Under the pieces are notes generated by a model. The model was given only the letters and a program-made list of their open reading frames with translations, had not been told where the DNA came from and searched no databases. From positions 1-64,000 of the forward strand of contig NZ_OPYN01000001.1 in assembly GCF_900277125.1 (NCBI RefSeq): a stretch of 64,000 bases of DNA, in the 5' to 3' direction. Shown here piece by piece: positions 34,346 to 43,422 of the stretch (positions are counted from its first letter, which is position 1; each line of letters begins with the position of its first letter). The translations under genes were made by a program, and so were the position numbers. Source of the DNA: Pseudomonas inefficax (GTDB lineage: Bacteria > Pseudomonadota > Gammaproteobacteria > Pseudomonadales > Pseudomonadaceae).

Positions 34346-34377
34346 GCAAAATCGCCTTTCACGGAGGGGCATCCCCT

Positions 34378-34866
34378 ATGAGAACCCAGCACCAGAGCAA
34401 GCGTGAACTGGACAAGATCGACCGTAACATCCTGCGTATCCTGCAGAATGACGGGCGTATTTCCTTCACCGAACTGGGCGAGAAAGTCGGGCTTTCCACC
34501 ACCCCTTGCACCGAGCGGGTCCGCCGCCTGGAGCGCGAGGGCATCATCATGGGCTACAACGCCCGCCTGAACCCGCAGCACCTCAAGGGCAGCCTGCTGG
34601 TATTCGTGGAAATCAGCCTGGACTACAAATCGGGCGACACCTTCGAGGAGTTCCGCCGCGCAGTGCTGAAACTGCCCCACGTGCTGGAATGCCACCTGGT
34701 TTCAGGCGACTTCGACTACCTGGTGAAAGCGCGCATTTCCGAGATGGCCTCGTACCGCAAGCTGCTCGGCGACATCCTTCTGAAGCTGCCGCATGTGCGC
34801 GAATCGAAGAGCTACATCGTGATGGAAGAGGTGAAGGAGAGCCTTTGCCTGCCGATCCCGGACTGA
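34378..34866 (+). CDS. dadR: Lrp/AsnC-family regulator, probable DadR
   Basis: From the ATG at 34378, with GGAGGGG upstream, the product has 162 residues. An N-terminal helix-turn-helix (10-60; LDKIDRNILRILQNDGRISF) precedes the RAM/AsnC ligand domain (70-150; SLLVFVEISLDYKSGDTFEE, VSGDFDYLVKARI). Length and sequence match general Lrp-type regulators. Divergence from dadA indicates that it activates D-/L-alanine catabolism in response to alanine or leucine. The symbol is by synteny. Confidence 0.9.
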   Translation: MRTQHQSKRELDKIDRNILRILQNDGRISFTELGEKVGLSTTPCTERVRRLEREGIIMGYNARLNPQHLKGSLLVFVEISLDYKSGDTFEEFRRAVLKLPHVLECHLVSGDFDYLVKARISEMASYRKLLGDILLKLPHVRESKSYIVMEEVKESLCLPIPD

Positions 34867-34868
34867 AG

Positions 34869-35222
34869 TCAGACCAGCACCTGGCGGGTGGTGGCAATGA
34901 ACTGGTGGACCAGCTGCTCGGCAGCGGGCTCGATCATCTGTTCAGGGCCACGACCACGCGGGCAGGCCAGACGCGGCGTGGTGCCGAACAGGCGGCAGAT
35001 CATCGGGCGCTCTTCATACACCGTGCAGCCGTTGGGGCCCAGGTGCACACAGTCCAGGCGCTCCAGAGCGGCGTCCTGCTCGGCCTGGGACTTGCGTGGC
35101 AGGCGGGCCATTTCTTCCGCCGAAGTGGTGACCGGGCCGCAGCAGTCGTGGCAGCCGGGCTCGCACTCGAAGGAAGGGATGAGTTCGCGCAGGAAGTGGA
35201 TCTTGTGGCGGTTGCAGGACAT
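34869..35222 (-). CDS. YkgJ-family cysteine-cluster protein
   Basis: The 117-residue product has nine cysteines: C3, C20, C24, C27, C28 (CEPGCHDCC), C58, C66, C76 and C87. The CxxxCxxCC start and the CxxxxxxxC...RPxxCR (ERPMICRLFG) segment define the YkgJ/UPF0153 zinc- or iron-chelating family, of unknown role. A TTG 12 bp upstream is an alternative start; neither has a clear Shine-Dalgarno site. Its stop is 2 bp from that of the convergent Lrp gene. Confidence 0.85.
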   Translation of the reverse strand: MSCNRHKIHFLRELIPSFECEPGCHDCCGPVTTSAEEMARLPRKSQAEQDAALERLDCVHLGPNGCTVYEERPMICRLFGTTPRLACPRGRGPEQMIEPAAEQLVHQFIATTRQVLV

Positions 35223-35258
35223 GGCTGGGTACAAAACTAGGAAATTGGCCAGATTATA

Positions 35259-35350
35259 GGCCCATTCGCGGGCTTGCCCGCTCCCACAGGTAACCCACCC
35301 ATCTCAAAATTGTGGAGCACCTGTGGGAGCGGGCAAGCCCGCGAACGAGG
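35259..35350. repeat. REP pair upstream of the puuB-like gene
   Basis: GGGCTTGCCC facing GGGCAAGCCC; ends with an extra GGGCGCCGCCC run. Confidence 0.82.
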
Positions 35351-35432
35351 GCGCCGCCCTCGCCTTGTTGCCCACCACCCTACCCCGGCTTATCCTCCTC
35401 CCTCTCAGCCCACCAGCCTCAGGACCTGCCCA

Positions 35433-36725
35433 ATGATCCACAGCGCGCAGCACGCCGCCTCCTATTACGCCGCCAGCAGCGCGCCACACCCCGACCACTC
35501 CTTCCTGCAAGGCGAGCACAGCGCCGATGTGTGCATCGTCGGCGGTGGCTACTCAGGCCTGAATACCGCCATCGAACTGGCCGAACGCGGCTTCTCGGTC
35601 ATCCTGCTGGAAGCGCGCAAGCTCGGTTGGGGCGCCAGCGGGCGCAATGGCGGCCAGCTGATCCGCGGCGTCGGCCACGGCCTGGAGCAATTTCTCCCGG
35701 TCATCGGCGAGGAAGGCGTGCGCAGCCTGAAGCTGATGGGCCTGGAAGCCGTGCAGATCGTCCGCGAGCGGGTCGAAAGGCATGCCATCGCCTGCGACCT
35801 GACCTGGGGTTACTGTGATCTGGCCAACAAACCCGCCGAACTGCTGGGCTTTGCGGAGGATGCCGAGGAACTGCGCAGCCTCGGCTACGCACATGAATTG
35901 CGCCTGGTCGGCAAGGACGATATCCACAGCGTGGTCGGTGCCGACTGCTATGTCGGTGGGCTGGTCGACATGGGCTCCGGTCATCTGCACCCGCTCAACC
36001 TGGCCCTGGGTGAGGCTGCCGTGGCCAGCCGCCTGGGCGTGAAGCTGTTCGAGCAGTCCGAGGTAACACGCATCGACTACGGCCCGGAAGTACAGGTGCA
36101 CACCGCCCAAGGGCGCGTCCGGGCCAAGACCCTGGTGCTGTGCTGCAATGCCTACCATAACGACCTCAACCGCGAGCTGGGCGGCAAGGTGCTGCCAGCC
36201 GGCAGCTACATCATCGCCACCGAGCCGCTGGGCGAGGAACGCGCCCGCGCGCTGCTACCGCAGAACATGGCAGTGTGTGACCAGCGTGTCGCGCTGGATT
36301 ACTACCGCCTCTCTGCCGACAACCGCCTGCTGTTCGGCGGTGCCTGCCATTACTCGGGCCGCGATCCGAAGGACATTGCCGCCTACATGCGGCCGAAGAT
36401 GCTCAAGGTGTTCCCGCAGCTGGCCGACGTACGCATCGACTACCAGTGGGGCGGCATGATCGGCATCGGCGCCAACCGCCTGCCGCAGGTTGGCCGCCTG
36501 GCCAGCCAGCCGAACGTGTATTACGCCCAGGCCTACTCCGGCCATGGGCTCAACGCCACCCACCTGGCGGCGCGCTTGCTGGGCGAGGCTATCAGCGGCC
36601 AGGAAAGCGGGCGGTTCGACCTGTTCGCCAAAGTGCCGCACATCACTTTCCCCGGGGGCAAGCACCTGCGCTCGCCGCTGCTGGCGTTGGGGATGCTGTG
36701 GCATCGCCTGAAAGAGCTGATCTGA
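35433..36725 (+). CDS. puuB: FAD-dependent oxidase, gamma-glutamylputrescine oxidase-like
   Basis: The ATG at 35433 gives 430 residues, the size of PuuB. FAD fold: CIVGGGYSGLNTAIELAERG (about 33-52), with GWGASGRNGGQLIRG and C-terminal AQAYSGHGLNATHLAARL, all DAO-family features shared with PuuB. The expected reaction is oxidation of gamma-glutamylputrescine (or another gamma-glutamyl amine) to its aldehyde. puuA/puuD-like genes lie at 57.8-59.9 kb and a puuC-like dehydrogenase at 41.7 kb, which supports this, but several DAO paralogues occur in pseudomonads. Confidence 0.78.
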   Translation: MIHSAQHAASYYAASSAPHPDHSFLQGEHSADVCIVGGGYSGLNTAIELAERGFSVILLEARKLGWGASGRNGGQLIRGVGHGLEQFLPVIGEEGVRSLKLMGLEAVQIVRERVERHAIACDLTWGYCDLANKPAELLGFAEDAEELRSLGYAHELRLVGKDDIHSVVGADCYVGGLVDMGSGHLHPLNLALGEAAVASRLGVKLFEQSEVTRIDYGPEVQVHTAQGRVRAKTLVLCCNAYHNDLNRELGGKVLPAGSYIIATEPLGEERARALLPQNMAVCDQRVALDYYRLSADNRLLFGGACHYSGRDPKDIAAYMRPKMLKVFPQLADVRIDYQWGGMIGIGANRLPQVGRLASQPNVYYAQAYSGHGLNATHLAARLLGEAISGQESGRFDLFAKVPHITFPGGKHLRSPLLALGMLWHRLKELI

Positions 36726-36741
36726 AAGCAAGCACTGCCTC

Positions 36742-36859
36742 ATGTGGGAGCGGCCTTGTGTCGCGAAAGGGGTGCGAAGCAGCCCCAGCAATTCATGCAG
36801 TTGTGCAAATATCCTGGGGCCGCTGTGCGGCCCTTTCGCGACACAAGGCCGCTCCCACA
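36742..36859. repeat. Inverted REP pair of the ACAAGGCCGC class
   Basis: Arms 36744-36771 and 36831-36858 are perfectly complementary over 28 bp in tail-to-tail order. It sits between convergent puuB-like and DUF1127 genes. Confidence 0.85.
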
Positions 36860-36868
36860 ACAATCGCA

Positions 36869-37099
36869 TCAGTCCTTCCAGAAAGGCTTTTGTCCTTCAA
36901 GGCGGGCCTGCTCCCAGCTCAGTCCGACATCGCGCAACTCATCGTCAGTCAGCTGCAACAACGCCCTGCGGGTGTGCCAGCGATGCAGCATCAGCCCCCA
37001 ACGCCCCAACCCTTCCGGCGCGTTGAACACCTTGGCCTGCTGCCCGGCTTCCAGTTCCCTGGCCAACAGTTGCAAGCGCACATCGCTCATGCCACCCAT
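36869..37099 (-). CDS. DUF1127-family small protein
   Basis: The start at 37099 (GGAG 9 nt upstream) gives 76 residues; Met at 37090 is possible. The arginine-rich DUF1127 motif is at about 36-66: LMLHRWHTRRALLQ, then LTDDELRDVGLSWEQA. Proteins of this family bind RNA or regulatory partners and affect phosphate, carbon or RNA metabolism in alphaproteobacteria; in Pseudomonas the role is unclear. It is divergent from a MocR regulator with repeated ATACAG boxes in the gap, and may be its target. Confidence 0.82.
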   Translation of the reverse strand: MGGMSDVRLQLLARELEAGQQAKVFNAPEGLGRWGLMLHRWHTRRALLQLTDDELRDVGLSWEQARLEGQKPFWKD

Positions 37100-37159
37100 C
37101 GCTGCGTTCTCCATTCGATTGATACCGTGGAGAAAGCATGCGCGTCGACAGCACCGGCA

Positions 37160-37225
37160 ATACAGATCCAATACAGCCTTATTATTCCCATACAGAATTG
37201 GCCGTAGAGAGACTGAATGCTGTAT
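37160..37225. promoter_or_regulatory. Phased ATACAG repeats between DUF1127 and MocR genes
   Basis: ATACAG occurs at 37160-37165, 37171-37176 and 37190-37195, and its complement CTGTAT at 37220-37225. Start-to-start distances are 11, 19 and 30 bp, about one, two and three helical turns. MocR proteins such as GabR are known to bind short direct repeats, so this is a strong candidate site for the adjacent regulator. Confidence 0.6.
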
Positions 37226-37276
37226 TTTCCAAGCAACTGTACCGGTCGCTACCCTACTGCAGGGCAGGAGTATGCC

Positions 37277-38707
37277 GTGACCCTTTATCTGAACCTCGCC
37301 GAGTTGCTCGGTGCCCGCATCGAGCAGGGCCTCTATCGCCCCGGCCAGCGCCTGCCGTCAGTGCGCGCCCTGAGTGTGGAGCACGGGGTCAGCCTGAGCA
37401 CCGTGCAACAGGCCTACCGCATGCTGGAAGATAGCGGCATGGTCTCGCCCCGGCCCAAGTCCGGTTACTTCGTCAGCGACCACCGCCAGCTGCCGGCACT
37501 GCCCGCTGTCAGCCGCCCGGCCCAACGCCCGGTGGACATCTCGCAGTGGGAACAGGTGCTGGAACTGATACGCAGCACCCCGCGCCAGGATGTGGTGCAA
37601 CTCGGCCGTGGCATGCCCGACATCGATAGCCCCACGCTCAAGCCACTGCTGCGCAGCCTCGCCCAGCTGAGCCGGCGGCAAGACATGCCTGGCCTGTACT
37701 ACGACAACATCCACGGCAACCTGGCCCTGCGCGAACAGGTGGCCCGGCTGATGCTTGACTCCGGCTGCCGCCTGAGCCCGGCCGACCTGGTAATTACCAC
37801 CGGCTGCCATGAGGCACTGTCATGCAGCATCCGCGCGGTGTGCGAGCCGGGCGATATCGTCGCGGTCGATTCCCCAAGCTTCCACGGCGCCATGCAGACC
37901 CTGAAGGGCCTGGGCATGAAAGCCCTGGAAATCCCCACCGACCCGGTCACCGGCATCAGCCTGGAGGCGCTTGAGCTGGCCCTGGAGCAGTGGCCGATCA
38001 AGCTCATCCAGATCACCCCCAGCTGCAACAACCCGCTCGGCTACATCATGCCCGAGGCCCGCAAGAAGGCGCTGCTGGGCCTGGCCCAGCGCTACGATGT
38101 GGCCATCCTGGAAGACGATGTTTATGGCGACCTTGCCTATACCTACCCGCGCCCGCGCACACTCAAGTCGTTCGACGACGATGGTCGTGTGCTGCTTTGC
38201 AGCTCGTTCTCCAAGACCCTCGCCCCCGGCCTGCGGATAGGCTGGGTAGCGCCCGGGCGCTACCTGGAGCGGGTGCTGCACATGAAATACATCAGCACCG
38301 GCAGCACGGCCAGCCAGCCGCAGCTGGCCATCGCCGACTTCATCGCTGGCGGGCACTACCAGCCCCACGTACGGCGCATGCGCAGCCAGTACCAGCGTGG
38401 TCGCGACCTGATGAGCGACTGGGTGACCCGCTACTTCCCGGCGGGCACCCGGGTCAGCCGGCCCCAGGGCGGCTTCATGCTGTGGGTGGAATTGCCTGAA
38501 CATTTCGATACGCTGCGGCTGAACCGCGCTTTACTGGAAGAAGGCGTGCAGGTTGCCGTGGGCAGCATCTTTTCGGCCTCGGGCAAATTCCGCCACTGCC
38601 TGCGCATGAACTTTGCCGCGCGGCCAACGCCACAGATCGAAGCTGCCGTGCGCAAGGTGGGTGAAACCGCCCTTCGTCTACTGGATGAAGAAAACGCCGG
38701 CGCGTAA
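37277..38707 (+). CDS. MocR/GntR-type PLP-dependent regulator
   Basis: A GTG at 37277 with GCAGGAG 6 nt upstream gives 476 residues. Residues 1-70 form a GntR winged helix (GLYRPGQRLPSVRALSVEHG, then STVQQAYRMLEDSGMV). About 100-460 form a class I aminotransferase-like domain with PLP-binding Lys313 (SSFSKTLAPGLRIGW), Asn251-Pro253 (SCNNPLGY) and the Asp/Tyr of EDDVYGDL. It therefore senses an amine or amino acid, or PLP itself. Candidate targets: itself, the DUF1127 gene, or neighbours. Confidence 0.93.
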   Translation: MTLYLNLAELLGARIEQGLYRPGQRLPSVRALSVEHGVSLSTVQQAYRMLEDSGMVSPRPKSGYFVSDHRQLPALPAVSRPAQRPVDISQWEQVLELIRSTPRQDVVQLGRGMPDIDSPTLKPLLRSLAQLSRRQDMPGLYYDNIHGNLALREQVARLMLDSGCRLSPADLVITTGCHEALSCSIRAVCEPGDIVAVDSPSFHGAMQTLKGLGMKALEIPTDPVTGISLEALELALEQWPIKLIQITPSCNNPLGYIMPEARKKALLGLAQRYDVAILEDDVYGDLAYTYPRPRTLKSFDDDGRVLLCSSFSKTLAPGLRIGWVAPGRYLERVLHMKYISTGSTASQPQLAIADFIAGGHYQPHVRRMRSQYQRGRDLMSDWVTRYFPAGTRVSRPQGGFMLWVELPEHFDTLRLNRALLEEGVQVAVGSIFSASGKFRHCLRMNFAARPTPQIEAAVRKVGETALRLLDEENAGA

Positions 38708-38767
38708 CTTTGCGCCGCCTATCACGGTCCAATCCTTCAAGCCTTCGTTGCACAGGACGATCTACCC

Positions 38768-40321
38768 TTGAGACTCCAGCGAGCCCTGCCTCTGCTGCTG
38801 GTGCTGCTGCTCGGCCTTGCCGGCTGTGCCAGCGTCGGCACGCCCCGCGAGACCAGCCAGGCGCTACCCGCCAACGACTCGGCCTTCGGCCGCTCGGTAC
38901 TGCGCCAGGCCGCGCCCTACGGCGGCCGCTCGGGCTTTCGCCTGTTGCCCAACAGCAACGAGGCGTTCCGCGCCCGCGCCGAACTGATCCGCAATGCTCA
39001 AGCGAGCATCGACCTGCAGTACTACATCGTCCACGATGGCCTCAGCACCCGTGCCCTGGTGCATGAGCTGCTGCGCGCCGCCGACCGCGGCGTGCGCGTG
39101 CGCATCCTGCTCGACGACACCACCAGCGACGGCTTGGACGTCATCATGGGCACTCTCGATGCCCACCCGAACATCCACATCCGCGTGTTCAACCCGCTGC
39201 ACCTGGGCCGCAGCACCGGCGTGACACGCGCCGTGGGCCGCCTGTTCAACCTGTCGCGCCAGCATCGGCGCATGCACAACAAGCTGTTCCTGGTGGACAA
39301 CAGCATGGCCATCGTCGGCGGGCGCAACCTGGGCGATGAGTATTTCGATGCCGAACCCAACCTGAACTTCACCGACATCGACCTGCTAGGGGTAGGCCCG
39401 ATAGCCGAGCAGTTGGGGCACAGCTTCGACCAGTACTGGAATAGCGCCCTCAGCCGACCTATCACCGACTTCCTCTGGCACGACCCGGATGCCAGCGACC
39501 TGCGCGCCAGCCGCCACCGCCTGGAAGTGTCGCTGGCCGAGGCCAGGATCCAGCGCAAAGCCCTGTATGACCGGTTGATGGCCTACCAGTCGCAGCCGCG
39601 CCTGGATGTGTGGCGCAACGAGCTGATCTGGGCCCATGCCCAGGCGTTGTGGGATGCGCCGAGCAAAGTGCTGGCTGACGACGAACCGGAACCGCAACTG
39701 CTGCTGAGCCACCAACTGGCGCCGGACCTGGCCAGCGTGCAGAGCGAGCTGATCCTGATGTCGGCCTACTTCGTGCCGCGCGAGCCGGGCCTGCTGTACC
39801 TGACCGGCCGCGCCGATGCCGGCACTTCGGTGAAGCTGCTGACCAACTCGCTCGAAGCCACCGACGTGCCGGCAGTGCATGGCGGCTATGCGCCCTATCG
39901 CCGGGCCTTGCTCGAGCACGGCGTGCAACTGTACGAGCTTCGCCGCCAGCCAGGCGACCCCAGCGCCGGGCGCTTGAGTTATCACGGCAGCTCGGATTCG
40001 AGCCTGCATACCAAGGCGATCGTATTCGACCGGCGCAAGACATTCATCGGCTCATTCAACTTCGACCCGCGTTCGGTGCTGTGGAATACCGAGGTTGGCG
40101 TACTGGTGGATAGCCCGGAGCTGGCCGAATACACCCGCGAGCTGGCCCAGCAGGGTATGGCGCCTGCATTGAGCTATCAGGTGAAGCTGGTGGGTGACCA
40201 GATGGTGTGGGCGACCGAGGACAATGGCCACCGGCACATGCTGACCGCCGAGCCTGGTGGGATATGGCGGCGGTTCAACGCCTGGATCAGCAAGGCGGTT
40301 GGTTTGGAGAAGATGTTGTAG
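38768..40321 (+). CDS. Phospholipase D-fold lipoprotein (cardiolipin synthase-like)
   Basis: From a TTG start the product has 517 residues. A lipoprotein signal (MRLQRALPLL, hydrophobic run, lipobox LAGC with Cys20) tethers it in the envelope. Two HKD motifs are present: H170-x-K172-x4-D177 (MHNKLFLVDN, with GGRN after) and a second in SLHTKAIVFDRR with GSFNFDPRS. Proteins of this type are called phospholipase D family or ClsC-like; substrate unproven. It lies 60 bp after the MocR gene in the same direction. Confidence 0.88.
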   Translation: MRLQRALPLLLVLLLGLAGCASVGTPRETSQALPANDSAFGRSVLRQAAPYGGRSGFRLLPNSNEAFRARAELIRNAQASIDLQYYIVHDGLSTRALVHELLRAADRGVRVRILLDDTTSDGLDVIMGTLDAHPNIHIRVFNPLHLGRSTGVTRAVGRLFNLSRQHRRMHNKLFLVDNSMAIVGGRNLGDEYFDAEPNLNFTDIDLLGVGPIAEQLGHSFDQYWNSALSRPITDFLWHDPDASDLRASRHRLEVSLAEARIQRKALYDRLMAYQSQPRLDVWRNELIWAHAQALWDAPSKVLADDEPEPQLLLSHQLAPDLASVQSELILMSAYFVPREPGLLYLTGRADAGTSVKLLTNSLEATDVPAVHGGYAPYRRALLEHGVQLYELRRQPGDPSAGRLSYHGSSDSSLHTKAIVFDRRKTFIGSFNFDPRSVLWNTEVGVLVDSPELAEYTRELAQQGMAPALSYQVKLVGDQMVWATEDNGHRHMLTAEPGGIWRRFNAWISKAVGLEKML

Positions 40322-40330
40322 CCGCAATTG

Positions 40331-40446
40331 CTGGGGGCGCTCTGCGCCCCTTTCGCGACGCAAGGCCGCTCCCACAAAGGTGCAGCGTACGCAGTCCAAA
40401 ATGTGGGAGCTGGCTTGCCGGCGATGGGCCGCAGAGCGGCCCCACA
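40331..40446. repeat. Mixed REP pair between PLD and MFS genes
   Basis: Left: GCGACGCAAGGCCGCTCC class with GGGGCGC/GCGCCCC hairpin. Right: GTGGGAGCTGGCTTGCCGGC class. Members are of different classes. Confidence 0.8.
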
Positions 40447-40451
40447 ATCCA

Positions 40452-41591
40452 TCAGGCAGAAACCGGCTCGAAGGCCCCACGCCGCCGGGTCAACACCACC
40501 AAGCCCGCCGCGCCCACCGCCATCAGCAACGGCAACGCATGCCCGCTGATCCATTGGCTGCCTGCCCCCGCCAGCAATGGCCCGAGCAAGCAGCCAATAC
40601 CCCACAGCTGCGCCACATGAGCGTTGGCCCGCACCAGCGCGTCATCCCGGTAGCGCTCACCAATAAGCACCAGCGACAAGGTGAACAAGCCCCCCGCACT
40701 GGCCCCGAACAGCACCCACAACGGCCAGATCGCTGGTGTATGCAGCAGCAGTGGAATCGCCAGGCTGGACACCAGCAGCGTTACCGCGCAGCCGGTGAAC
40801 AGAGAACGTCGCGACATGTGGTCGGCCAGCGCGCCGATGGGCAGCTGCAGCACCGCATCGCCCACCACCACGGTACTGACCATGAACAGGGCGACCTCGG
40901 TGCTGAAGCCCTGCTGCAGACAATACACCGGCAACAAGGTCAGGATCATCGCCTCGAACGAGGCGAACAGGGCAATGGCCCAGGCGATTACGGGCAAGCG
41001 CCGGCAGAAGGCGAACAGGTCGCCGAAGGTGACGCTGCAGGCCTCTGTGCTGGGTGCCCCGCCACGGCCGAGGAGAATCAGCGGTGCCACCAGCAACAAG
41101 CCGGTAGCGGCCCAGAAGCCGAAGTCGTCATCCGAACCGAGAAAGCCCAGCACCAGCGGCCCGGCCAGCTGGCTGAGGGCATAGCTGCTGCCGTACAGCG
41201 CCACCAGGCGACCACGCCATTGCTCCACCACCAGCTGGTTGATCCAGCTTTCGCCGAGTATGAACACCACAGTCAGCGACATGCCGATCAGCAACCGCAG
41301 CAGCAACCACAATGGGTAGCTGGGCAGCAGTGCGACCAGGCCGATCGACAGCGCCCCGCCCCACAGGCACAGGCGCATGGCCGAGGGCACGCCAACCCAG
41401 CCGGCCAGGCGGCTGGCCAGGCTGGCACCTACCAGCACGCCCAGCGCCGGCATCGCAGCCATCACACCGATGGCGAAGCTGCCGTAGCCCCAGGCCTCCA
41501 GGCGCAGGGATACCAGCGGCATGCTCACGCCGAGTGCCAATCCGACACTGAGCACCGATGCCAGTACGGCGAAGTAGGTACCCCAACGCAT
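40452..41591 (-). CDS. MFS transporter (YcaD/sugar-phosphate-like)
   Basis: The 379-residue protein starts at 41591 with GGGAGG upstream and has about twelve membrane helices (starts TYFAVLASVLSVGLALGVSM). Motif A variants follow helix 2 (ASRLAGWVGVPSAM) and there is a second-half GALADHMSRRSLF loop. It resembles the YcaD-like MFS_1 group. Nothing in sequence fixes the substrate, and it has no operon partner. Confidence 0.88.
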   Translation of the reverse strand: MRWGTYFAVLASVLSVGLALGVSMPLVSLRLEAWGYGSFAIGVMAAMPALGVLVGASLASRLAGWVGVPSAMRLCLWGGALSIGLVALLPSYPLWLLLRLLIGMSLTVVFILGESWINQLVVEQWRGRLVALYGSSYALSQLAGPLVLGFLGSDDDFGFWAATGLLLVAPLILLGRGGAPSTEACSVTFGDLFAFCRRLPVIAWAIALFASFEAMILTLLPVYCLQQGFSTEVALFMVSTVVVGDAVLQLPIGALADHMSRRSLFTGCAVTLLVSSLAIPLLLHTPAIWPLWVLFGASAGGLFTLSLVLIGERYRDDALVRANAHVAQLWGIGCLLGPLLAGAGSQWISGHALPLLMAVGAAGLVVLTRRRGAFEPVSA

Positions 41592-41620
41592 TGCAGCCTC
41601 CCAGGCCAAGAATTTTCCAT

Positions 41621-41728
41621 GGCCATTCGCGGGTAAACCCGCTCCCACAGGTACTGCACCGCCCTTGAGAGCGGTGCAGTACCTGTGGGAGCGGGTTTAC
41701 CCGCGAATGGGCCGCAAAGCGGCCCCCC
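41621..41728. repeat. REP pair between ALDH and MFS genes
   Basis: GGGTAAACCC facing GGGTTTACCC; the linker itself carries a GCACCGC.../GCGGTGC inverted repeat, so a longer stem can form. Confidence 0.85.
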
Positions 41729-41732
41729 GGGA

Positions 41733-43226
41733 TTACAGCTTGATCCAGGTCGCCTTCAGCTCGGTGTACTTCTCCAGCGCATGCAGCGACTTGTCACGGC
41801 CGTTGCCCGACTGCTTGAAGCCACCGAACGGCGCGGTCATGTCGCCGCCGTCGTACTGGTTGACCCAGACGCTGCCAGCGCGCACGGCACGGGCGGTCTT
41901 GTGGGCCTTGGAGATGTCCGAGGTCCAGATGCCAGCGGCCAGGCCATACGGCGTGTCGTTGGCAATGGCGACGGCTTCTTCGGCGGTATCGAAGGCGATC
42001 ACCGACAACACCGGGCCAAAGATTTCTTCCTGGGCAATACGCATGGCATTGGTTACGCCGTCAAAGATGGTCGGCTCGACATAGGTGCCACCGGTTTCTT
42101 CCAGGGTGCGCTTGCCGCCGGCCAGCAGCTTGGCGCCGTCCTTGTGGCCAGCCTCGATGTACGACAACACGGTGTTCATCTGCTGAGTGTCCACCAGCGC
42201 ACCGACAGTGGTCTGCGGGTCCAGCGGGTTGCCTGGTTTCCAACCTTTCAGGGCCTCGACCACCATCGGCAGGAACTTGTCCTTGATCGAACGCTCGACC
42301 AGCAGGCGCGAACCGGCAGTGCACACTTCGCCCTGGTTGAAGGCGATGGCGCTGGCGGCAGCTTCGGCGGCGGCTTGCAGGTCCGGAGCGTCGGCGAAGA
42401 CGATGTTCGGGCTCTTGCCACCGGCTTCCAGCCAGATGCGCTTCATGTTCGATTCGCCCGCGTAAACCATCAGCTGCTTGGCGATCTTGGTCGAACCGGT
42501 GAATACCAGGGTGTCGACGTCCATGTGCAGGGCCAGGGCCTTGCCCACGGTGTGGCCGTAGCCTGGCAGCACGTTCAGCACGCCAGCCGGGATACCGGCT
42601 TCGATAGCCAGCTGGGCGATGCGAATGGCAGTCAGCGGCGATTTTTCGGACGGTTTGAGCACTACCGAGTTACCGGTGGCCAGGGCTGGGCCGAGCTTCC
42701 AGCAGGCCATCAGCAGCGGGAAGTTCCACGGTACGATGGCACCTACCACACCCACTGGTTCGCGGGTAACCAGGCCAAGCTGGTCGTGCGGGGTCGGAGC
42801 GACTTCGTCATAGACCTTGTCGATGGCTTCGGCAGTCCAGTGAATGGCTTGCGCCGCACCTGGGATGTCGATGCTGGAGGAGTCGCCGATCGGCTTGCCC
42901 ATGTCCAGGGTTTCCAGCAGCGCCAGCTGTTCTACGTTCTTGCGCAGCAGGTCGGCGAAGCGGATCAGCTTGGCTTTGCGCTTGGCCGGGGCCAGCTGCG
43001 ACCAAACGCCGGAGTTGAAGGTGGCACGGGCATTTTCCACAGCGCGGTTGGCATCGGCCAGGTCGCAGCTGGCAACCTTGGCCAGGAAGCGTCCGTCGAC
43101 CGGGCTCAGGCACTCGAAGGTTTCACCGGATGCGGCATCGGTGTATTCGCCGTTGATGAAGGCACGGCCTTCGATCTTCAGTTGCTGGGCACGTTGTTCC
43201 CAGTCCGCACGAGTCAGGGTGGTCAT
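41733..43226 (-). CDS. puuC: Aldehyde dehydrogenase, gamma-glutamyl-gamma-aminobutyraldehyde type
   Basis: The ATG at 43226 has AGGAGGAG upstream and gives 497 residues. Catalytic Cys302 (NQGEVCTAGSR), Glu267 (WLEAGGKSPN) and VPWNFPL are those of the PuuC/KauB-type NAD(P) aldehyde dehydrogenases. Predicted role: oxidation of the aldehyde made by PuuB or of other omega-amino aldehydes. The nearby cupin gene is divergent, a pairing often seen for catabolic aldehyde dehydrogenases. The start region has a near-CA motif (AACAAGAG) but not an exact one. Confidence 0.85.
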   Translation of the reverse strand: MTTLTRADWEQRAQQLKIEGRAFINGEYTDAASGETFECLSPVDGRFLAKVASCDLADANRAVENARATFNSGVWSQLAPAKRKAKLIRFADLLRKNVEQLALLETLDMGKPIGDSSSIDIPGAAQAIHWTAEAIDKVYDEVAPTPHDQLGLVTREPVGVVGAIVPWNFPLLMACWKLGPALATGNSVVLKPSEKSPLTAIRIAQLAIEAGIPAGVLNVLPGYGHTVGKALALHMDVDTLVFTGSTKIAKQLMVYAGESNMKRIWLEAGGKSPNIVFADAPDLQAAAEAAASAIAFNQGEVCTAGSRLLVERSIKDKFLPMVVEALKGWKPGNPLDPQTTVGALVDTQQMNTVLSYIEAGHKDGAKLLAGGKRTLEETGGTYVEPTIFDGVTNAMRIAQEEIFGPVLSVIAFDTAEEAVAIANDTPYGLAAGIWTSDISKAHKTARAVRAGSVWVNQYDGGDMTAPFGGFKQSGNGRDKSLHALEKYTELKATWIKL

Positions 43227-43401
43227 ACGAAACTCCTCCTCTTGTTTAGGTGCAACGCCGCACTGAGGACTCACAGGCGTTGTCAGAATTCTGGCCGGGC
43301 GACGAGCGCACACTGGCAAGCGATACCCTAAACCAGCCCGGGTAAACTATCAATATATTTGACACAGAAGGCTCAAAAGCCTACTGATGTGCATTTTATT
43401 A

Positions 43402-43409
43402 AACAACAA
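43402..43409 (+). promoter_or_regulatory. Hfq/Crc-type CA motif over the cupin ribosome binding site
   Basis: AACAACAA matches the AANAANAA motif bound by Hfq with Crc in Pseudomonas and directly precedes AGGAG (43411-43415). Binding would block translation of the cupin gene under catabolite repression. Confidence 0.6.
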
Positions 43410-43422
43410 CAGGAGCCGAACC

